From Alkalinema sp. CACIAM 70d (GTDB taxonomy: Bacteria; Cyanobacteriota; Cyanobacteriia; Leptolyngbyales; Leptolyngbyaceae), in NCBI GenBank assembly GCA_002148405.1, contig MUGG01000211.1, positions 1 through 35,193 of the forward strand: a DNA stretch of 35,193 nucleotides, written 5' to 3'. The position numbers were made by a program, and so were the translations under genes. This document shows, piece after piece, positions 30,901 to 35,193 of the stretch (positions within the stretch are counted from its first letter, which is position 1; every line of letters begins with the position of its first letter). The notes beneath the pieces were generated by a model that ran no database searches, was not told the DNA's origin, and saw only the letters and a list, made by a program, of their open reading frames with translations.

Positions 30901-31857
30901 CATATGGCAATGGTGGATATTCGCCATTTGTGTGAGTCTAGTTTGAGTTTTATTCGGCAACTTGCCACTAAGAAATCTCTGCAAATTCATTTACAAGTTC
31001 CCGAGGAGGGAATCTATATTCAAGTAGATGATCTCCGTATGCGGCAATCTCTGATCAATCTGTTGAGTAATGCGGTGAAATTTACGCCGGAACAAGGTCA
31101 GATCTCATTGATCGTAGAACTGGATGAAACGAATCAAAAAATCTATTTCCATGTCATCGATAACGGAATTGGAATTGCGGAAGAAAATCTCAGCAAGCTC
31201 TTTCAATCCTTTGTCCAAATTGATAGTAGCCTTAACCGTCAATATGAAGGTACTGGGTTAGGATTGGCATTGGTCAAACGGATTGTGCAGTTACATAATG
31301 GAACGATCGATGTTCAAAGTGAAGTTGGCCAAGGGAGTCAATTCACGATTACGCTCCCCTGGCAACTCAAAAACAAGCCCTGGCTCAAGCCCCAATCCCC
31401 TGCGACGATCGAATTACCTGCTGCTGCCAAGTTGGACGAACCCTTCAAATCGAGTACATTGGCACCGTTGATTTTGCTAGCGGAAGATAATGAAGCCAAT
31501 CGGGAAATGCTATCGGATTATTTAATTGAACAAGGCTATCGCTTAAAGATGGCCAAGGATGGTGAAGAAGCGATTCACATGAGTCAAACCCTAAAACCGC
31601 AACTGATTATTATGGATATTCAAATGCCGGGAACGGATGGCTTGATGGCAATCCAACGTATTCGGTCCCATCAAGAAACTCAAACCATTCCGATCATTGC
31701 ACTGACCGCGCTTGTTATGCAGGGCGATCGGGAGCGATGTTTAGCCACTGGAGCCAACCAATATATGACAAAACCTGTTTCTTTAAAACAGTTGGCTCTT
31801 ACCATTCACGAGTTGCTGAAACGCCCGCCATTAACTTGTGCAATTAGCGCTCCCTAG
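27943..31857 (+). CDS. Large hybrid histidine kinase (pseudoREC-PAS-PAS-GAF-GAF-PAS-HK-REC)
   Basis: A 1304-residue cytosolic multi-sensor kinase. Approximate order: receiver-like domain 6-130 with no phosphoacceptor Asp (LVMIGLGEAW in its place), PAS 165-280 (ending GYVGTITDITDRKQAE), PAS 290-395, GAF 411-566, coiled coil 566-618, GAF 618-766, PAS 782-890, HisKA with His924 in FLANMSHELRTPLNAILG, ATPase domain with NLLSNAVKFTPEQ, VIDNGIGIAEENL and GTGLGLALVKRIV, and a complete C-terminal receiver with Asp1225 in LIIMDIQMPGTDG. No Cys typical of a bilin-binding phytochrome GAF was identified with confidence. It likely integrates several cues and relays phosphate through its own receiver. The 176-base gap before it has no strong promoter. 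Confidence 0.93.
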   Translation: MPFDPPTSILLIEAANPLRDRYLDWLSHDRRHRFQVTTALTLETGLTVCQEQRPQLVMIGLGEAWNPTTLLSAQNTLQTLGIPCLWIGPDHCNPTQLGLNESSECSYLSDGILQPELLSLTLHCLLTLAQARTAPSLPAPRVDGTLPPVSQTFSEPVGPLSQQRYAQLAQTSPVGVFWLSSTGTYEAANDRYCQMTGWALSEMLNTDWPSTVYEADRGQITTLWQYAVKTRSEFVAEYRFQHPNGLLRWVYGQILPLDQPDGQTGYVGTITDITDRKQAEAGIAINEPAFLSRPDHSNRIFLAHTIGGQITYCSPQFYTLIGVKPGNLNDRSLNQFIHPEDWQDYRQLQQSELLMMAWEPIGIELRCGQASGNWRRLSAQVSPIRNRSGEILGFQIVAHPLSQSQSIPDERNQFEVALRNLVEGTASATGDRFLRILVHQITQVLGVRQAAIGTLEGDWVSTLVVWSDHQISPNLRYPVAGTPCEQVFRHGVYHCAENVRSLFPHDKNLTALEADSYLGVAMQDGEGTTFGHLFILDNSPMPDREHFERILKILAARAASELERQRVTSALHELNAKLEQRVQQRTHELTLTNEKLIAEIQQHQRTEAQLNLQIERLNWLYHLVLDLNQAETLEEIYTIALQGICQTLQVFSAAILIPDDRGIPRYQASVGLSQNYQTAVESHFETSQTGLNDQVVILSDFSDAAGIPFLTHLRAVEAIQAAASFPLCYQNQNLGKVIVYYDSPHVFSEEEIKLAKTVTTYIAIAMTRKQGENALQASKEQLQAVLNAVPETISWVDANQTYLGVNRKVAEQFQLQPEDFIGCPVGFRQEESQFVEFVKDFFASNQQSASREITYAVDSESFTYLTIAQKYNREQNAVFIQIDISERKRAEDKLQIINDCLADANLELARVTRLKDEFLANMSHELRTPLNAILGLSEGLLDQVYGDLNAKQLKSIGTIERSGRHLLELINDILDLAKIESGKLELHMAMVDIRHLCESSLSFIRQLATKKSLQIHLQVPEEGIYIQVDDLRMRQSLINLLSNAVKFTPEQGQISLIVELDETNQKIYFHVIDNGIGIAEENLSKLFQSFVQIDSSLNRQYEGTGLGLALVKRIVQLHNGTIDVQSEVGQGSQFTITLPWQLKNKPWLKPQSPATIELPAAAKLDEPFKSSTLAPLILLAEDNEANREMLSDYLIEQGYRLKMAKDGEEAIHMSQTLKPQLIIMDIQMPGTDGLMAIQRIRSHQETQTIPIIALTALVMQGDRERCLATGANQYMTKPVSLKQLALTIHELLKRPPLTCAISAP

Positions 31858-31896
31858 AACTTTAGAACTCTACAGAAACAGTACGGTAACCCTTAT

Positions 31897-32988
31897 ATGA
31901 AAGCGACCTCCCCCTATCTATTAGTGATTGACGATGAGCCCGACAACTTCGATGTTGTTGAAATCCTTTTGTTTAAAGAGGGCTATCATCTGGAATACGT
32001 GAATAGTGGCCCCGCCGCCCTAGCTTTCCTAGAAAATCACATTCCCGATGTGATTCTTCTCGATGTCATGATGCCAGAAATGGATGGATTGGAAGTGTGT
32101 CGTCGGCTTAAAGCGAGTCCACAATGGCAGCATATTCCCGTGATTATGGTGACTGCACTGAACTCTAAGCAAGATCTCGCCAGTTGCTTAGAAGCGGGAG
32201 CAGATGATTTTGTTGGAAAGCCTGTTAATGGAATTGAACTGCGGGCTAGGGTGCGATCGATGTTACGGATTAAACAACAATATGATGAATTACAACATCT
32301 ATTGGCTTTAAAAGAAGATTCCTTGCAACTGCGGGAAGACATGTCCAACATGGTCGTGCATGATTTGCGTAATCCTCTCTCAACGATCGTCTTGGCATGC
32401 GACATTTTAGAAATGGCAGGCGTTCAAGATAAACAGGCGAAAAAGGTTGAACAGATTCGTGGCGCAACCCGTCAATTGGAATGTCTCGTGGATAGTTTGT
32501 TATTAATGGCCAAACTAGAATCGGGGCGGCTAGTTCTCAATCCTAGCAACTTAGATTTAGAAAGTCTCTGCCATCAAGTTGCCTCAGAATTTGAGGAAAT
32601 TGCCACCCAGAAGGGAGTTAAGGTGATCATCAATCATCCACCCCATAAACAAACCGTTTGTCTTGATCCACTCCTTATTCAACGGGTGTTAGATAATTTA
32701 GTTTCAAATGCGATCAAGTTTTCTCCCTATGACAGCCAAGTCACGATCGAAGTAAGTTATCCTGAGGATTTTCAAATGAAGATTCATGTCAAAGACACAG
32801 GACGCGGGGTCAGTGAAGAACTCAAAGAACGCCTATTCCAGAAATATGAGGTGGGTGAGGGGTTCCAAGGCGTCAAGCAAACAGGCTTGGGATTAGCATT
32901 TTGTAAAATGGCGATCGAAGCCCATGGAGGACAAATTTCCCTAGAGGCGAACGAACCTAAAGGCTCCATCTTTACGGTTGCTATTTAG
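31897..32988 (+). CDS. Response regulator-histidine kinase hybrid (REC-HK), second copy
   Basis: A 363-residue protein with the same order as the gene at 26651. The receiver (1-125) has Asp12/Asp13, phosphoacceptor Asp56 in VILLDVMMPEMDG, Thr86 and Lys108. A helical linker (125-148) leads to the HisKA domain with His155 in NMVVHDLRNPLSTI, then an ATPase domain with NLVSNAIKFSPYDSQ, VKDTGRGVSEEL and GLGLAFCKMAIEAHGG. No membrane segments. It starts 39 bases after the large hybrid kinase and is probably translated from the same mRNA; a natural guess is that the hybrid kinase or the first PAS kinase phosphorylates its receiver. The HDLRNP variant of the H box is common in cyanobacterial kinases. 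Confidence 0.93.
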   Translation: MKATSPYLLVIDDEPDNFDVVEILLFKEGYHLEYVNSGPAALAFLENHIPDVILLDVMMPEMDGLEVCRRLKASPQWQHIPVIMVTALNSKQDLASCLEAGADDFVGKPVNGIELRARVRSMLRIKQQYDELQHLLALKEDSLQLREDMSNMVVHDLRNPLSTIVLACDILEMAGVQDKQAKKVEQIRGATRQLECLVDSLLLMAKLESGRLVLNPSNLDLESLCHQVASEFEEIATQKGVKVIINHPPHKQTVCLDPLLIQRVLDNLVSNAIKFSPYDSQVTIEVSYPEDFQMKIHVKDTGRGVSEELKERLFQKYEVGEGFQGVKQTGLGLAFCKMAIEAHGGQISLEANEPKGSIFTVAI

Positions 32989-33127
32989 ACGTTTGCTATT
33001 GAGGATGACCGCTGAGCAGTGTCGTTGAGTAAGGATGAAATTAGGATGAAGTAATTTCTCTAGTTTATAAAGGGTTCATCTAGTTTTCCACTTTTGCCAG
33101 TCACACTAGCAGCATAGGATTCAAGTC

Positions 33128-33319
33128 ATGCCAATGCTGTTACAAAAGAACTTCTATCAAGCAGGTTTAGTCGCAATTGTTGCAATCTCTACAATCGTTA
33201 CAGGGGGAGTTGTGCTTGCGTTAAAGGTGCCCAGTGAAGCGAGTGACTTACAAGGTTGTGCTAGTAGTCAAGTGTTTCGTGTCAGTGATCAACAGTGTTA
33301 CTCACTTCAAGGCGAGTAA
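33128..33319 (+). CDS. Small membrane-anchored protein in the kinase cluster
   Basis: A 63-residue protein: a short basic N-terminus (MPMLLQKNFYQ), one membrane helix (about AGLVAIVAISTIVTGGVVLA, residues 12-31) and a 30-residue tail with two Cys (LQGCASSQ and QQCYSLQGE), probably outside the cytoplasm and able to form a disulfide. AGGA lies 8 bases before the ATG. Alternatively the hydrophobic part is an uncleaved signal peptide. I know no matching family. It lies between the second REC-HK gene and the response-regulator gene on the same strand, so it may be a target or a small modulator of this pathway. Codon use and context make it likely real, but it is short. Confidence 0.6.
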   Translation: MPMLLQKNFYQAGLVAIVAISTIVTGGVVLALKVPSEASDLQGCASSQVFRVSDQQCYSLQGE

Positions 33320-33407
33320 TTTCTATTAATAAAATGTAGAGATTTACGAGTTTCTGAAACGAGTGATGGTGCCCATAATGTAGTTGCAATTCGTGTTGAT
33401 AAATAGT

Positions 33408-34526
33408 ATGAGAATTCTAATTATCGAAGATAATCAAGATCTGGCTACCCAGTTTGTGGATGCCCTATCTGAACAGCACTATCTTATCGATACAGCCCAG
33501 GATGGCTTGATAGGGTGGGAAATGCTGCAAGCTGTGGAATATGACTTGATTATCCTCGATGTCATGCTACCTCGACTGGATGGAATTACATTGTGTCGTC
33601 AATTGCGTGAAGAGGGTCGGCTAGTTCCTGTGCTCATGTTAACGGCACGAGGCACGAGCCATGATCAGATTATTGGTTTGGACTCTGGTGCGGATGATTA
33701 CTTAGTCAAACCTGTACGACTTGCAGAATTAAATGCCCGCGTTCGTGCGCTACTACGTCGTGGACAGCAACTCCCCATGTCGTCTGTCTTAGAAATCGGC
33801 AAGTTACGTCTTGACCCCTGTGCCTGTGAGGTTTCCTACGATGGTAAACCGTTGGCCATGCGTCCTAAAGAATTAGCGCTACTAGAATTATTTCTCCGTC
33901 ATCCTCAGCGGTTATTTAGTCGAGGTGCGATTATTAATCAACTCTGGTCGTTTGAGCATGAGCTACCAGAAGAAAATACTGTGAAGTCCCACATTAAGGG
34001 ATTGCGCCAAAAGCTGAAAACCGTGGGGATGGAAGATCTGATCGAAACGGTTTATGGTTTGGGATATCGGTTAAACACAGCCTTTGCCGCGATCGCACCT
34101 CAACAGTCTTCTTCTCCGTTAGATCCAGGAACGCCTGTTGCAGAATCTGAAGTGATTCCTGACGTGATTCCTGAAGTATTCAGTTTGCTGATTGTAGAAG
34201 AACAACGAACGATCGCAGAACAAATTGCGCATCGAGTAGAATTGCAAGGCTGGAAACCTTATATTACAGCTAACCCAACCGAAGCTAAACCTGTTTTGGA
34301 CTGGTTAGCACCCAAAGCAGTTGTCATTAGCACCAATTTCTTAAATTCGGGTGAGGAAACGCTGCCCTTTGTCTTTCATTTGTTAGAGCATCACCAAAAC
34401 CTAGCCATTTTCATCTACAACAATCAAACAATTCTCGATCGTTGGCAGTTAATGGCCTGTACACCTATTTTGGCGGAAGGAGAATGCCTAACAGCCCTAA
34501 CCCAGGGATTGATAGCTCAATCCTAA
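33408..34526 (+). CDS. OmpR-family response regulator with C-terminal receiver-like domain
   Basis: The ATG at 33408 (372 residues) starts directly at the receiver; a TTG at 33384 would add 8 residues. Receiver 1-120 has Asp8, phosphoacceptor Asp51 in IILDVMLPRLDG, Thr79 and Lys101. Residues about 127-224 are an OmpR/PhoB winged helix (LRLDPCACEVSYDGKPLAMR, SHIKGLRQKLK, VYGLGYRLN). After a Pro/Ser/Glu-rich linker, residues 258-368 look like a second receiver (SLLIVEEQRTIAEQIAHRVE) whose phosphoacceptor strand reads AVVISTNFL, with no Asp, so it is not phosphorylatable. The DNA-binding output makes it the likely end point of the upstream kinases. A 16-bp tandem repeat begins 7 bases after the stop. 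Confidence 0.93.
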   Translation: MRILIIEDNQDLATQFVDALSEQHYLIDTAQDGLIGWEMLQAVEYDLIILDVMLPRLDGITLCRQLREEGRLVPVLMLTARGTSHDQIIGLDSGADDYLVKPVRLAELNARVRALLRRGQQLPMSSVLEIGKLRLDPCACEVSYDGKPLAMRPKELALLELFLRHPQRLFSRGAIINQLWSFEHELPEENTVKSHIKGLRQKLKTVGMEDLIETVYGLGYRLNTAFAAIAPQQSSSPLDPGTPVAESEVIPDVIPEVFSLLIVEEQRTIAEQIAHRVELQGWKPYITANPTEAKPVLDWLAPKAVVISTNFLNSGEETLPFVFHLLEHHQNLAIFIYNNQTILDRWQLMACTPILAEGECLTALTQGLIAQS

Positions 34527-34533
34527 GTAAGAA

Positions 34534-34597
34534 TTTGTCTGTGCAAACATTTGTCTGGACAAACATTTGTCTGGGCAAACATTTGTCTGGGCAAACA
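34534..34597. repeat. 16-bp tandem repeat, four copies, palindromic core
   Basis: Four adjacent 16-base units: TTTGTCTGTGCAAACA, TTTGTCTGGACAAACA, TTTGTCTGGGCAAACA (twice). A degenerate fifth follows (TTGATCTAGACAGG). Each has partly symmetrical ends (TTTGTC and GACAAA in the second unit). It starts 7 bases after the response-regulator stop. Confidence 0.95.
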
Positions 34598-34787
34598 TTG
34601 ATCTAGACAGGAATGATGGGGGCAAGAGGTACAGTCTAGTTTGACCAGCCATTCCAAAATCCATCGCCTTATCAGTGCCAAGTATCGATTTAGGAAGGGG
34701 GGGTAAACGCACCTCATGTCTAATGTAAAAACCCCTCTGACGTTCAACTGACGCAAGCTGAGACCATGAATTCTCGGAGGCTTTTCC

Positions 34788-35081
34788 CTACTTTACTTGC
34801 GTCGAATCTACGTCCACAGTTGTTTGCCGATCGTCCCCAACAGCTTCCGATTTATCCAATCTTCGATCGCGAAACTCCTGAAGCGCTGCTGTCAATTCAG
34901 TCACCAATAACGTAATCAACAATCCATCATCAATCCAACCCACGATCGGAAATAGATCTGTCCATAAATTGGGTGGACTCACTAGATACACGATCGAGGC
35001 CAGCACAATCAACCAGCGGTATTTAGAATTACGAACCAGTTGGCGGTAAACATCGGCTAATACTTGGGTAGGAAGTTTCAT
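34788..35081 (-). CDS. DUF1232 (YkvA-like) membrane protein
   Basis: A 97-residue protein. Residues 20-60 carry the DUF1232 pattern: KYRWLIVLASIVYLVSPPNLW followed by FPIVGWIDDGLLITLLVTEL, with the conserved Pro pair and the Asp-Asp after Gly-Trp-Ile. Two membrane-type hydrophobic segments are visible; the C-terminal 30 residues are charged and polar. Function of the family is not known to me beyond being small membrane-associated proteins. It is convergent with the response-regulator gene across a 260-base gap containing the 16-bp repeat array. No clear ribosome site precedes the ATG at 35081. The last 112 bases of the window, its presumed promoter region, show no other feature. Confidence 0.85.
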   Translation of the reverse strand: MKLPTQVLADVYRQLVRNSKYRWLIVLASIVYLVSPPNLWTDLFPIVGWIDDGLLITLLVTELTAALQEFRDRRLDKSEAVGDDRQTTVDVDSTQVK

Positions 35082-35193
35082 AATTGAGGGGACGAGTAAA
35101 GGTTAGCGTACTTTGAACCGGCATACTTAAACGGAACAAATTGCAAATGAGTGCGTTATAGCCAGCATGAACTCTAATTTCATAAAACTAATT

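Noticed and set aside
25141..34526. Defence island or prophage remnant
   Set aside because: All genes are two-component signalling proteins with ordinary cyanobacterial domain content; no nuclease, toxin, integrase or phage structural gene is present.

Overview
This window is chromosomal DNA from a cyanobacterium, probably a filamentous one. It opens in the 3' end of psbA (photosystem II D1, with the cyanobacterial C-terminal extension). It is full of CGATCG/GCGATCGC (HIP1-type) octamers and carries cyanobacterial-type genes: a DUF1232 protein, CHAT-TPR, NrtR-linked NAD genes and multi-domain PAS/GAF histidine kinases. The exact genus cannot be told from the sequence alone. No rRNA, tRNA, CRISPR array, transposase or phage gene was found.

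Layout. 1-5.2 kb: psbA end with a strong terminator, a MAPEG membrane protein, a LuxR-type regulator convergent with a LysE-type exporter, a putative lipoprotein metallopeptidase and a CPA2 antiporter fused to two UspA domains. 5.5-11.5 kb: a YegS/DagK-like lipid kinase, a probable tyrS-pyrF-hypothetical operon on the minus strand, and a class A penicillin-binding protein. 11.6-14.2 kb: a NurA-domain protein, a bidirectional terminator, a 50-residue minus-strand small protein, and a long intergenic region ending in a near-consensus sigma-70 promoter. 14.2-18.9 kb: the NAD operon pncB-nadD-nrtR-nadE, in which nicotinate salvage, adenylylation and amidation enzymes sit with their own Nudix-type repressor. 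18.9-21.2 kb: small secreted, membrane and cytosolic proteins of unknown role, one of the LprI type. 21.2-24.4 kb: an intergenic region able to fold into a long base-paired RNA, then a large TPR-CHAT protein. 25.1-34.5 kb: a signalling island with four histidine-kinase proteins (PAS-HK, REC-HK, a 1304-residue hybrid kinase, REC-HK), a tiny membrane protein, and an OmpR-type response regulator with an extra receiver-like tail. All six genes are on the plus strand. The window ends with a DUF1232 protein.

Two things stand out beyond the gene list. First, short tandem duplications (8-21 bp units, 2-6 copies) occur at or just after the ends of many genes, sometimes containing the stop codon, and twice inside reading frames (NrtR N-terminus, NurA linker). 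Second, the region 21200-21415 holds long-range complementary arms, an intrinsic terminator and a small gene directly after it. This is the architecture of an attenuating leader or of an unnamed non-coding RNA, although the evidence on which strand is transcribed conflicts.
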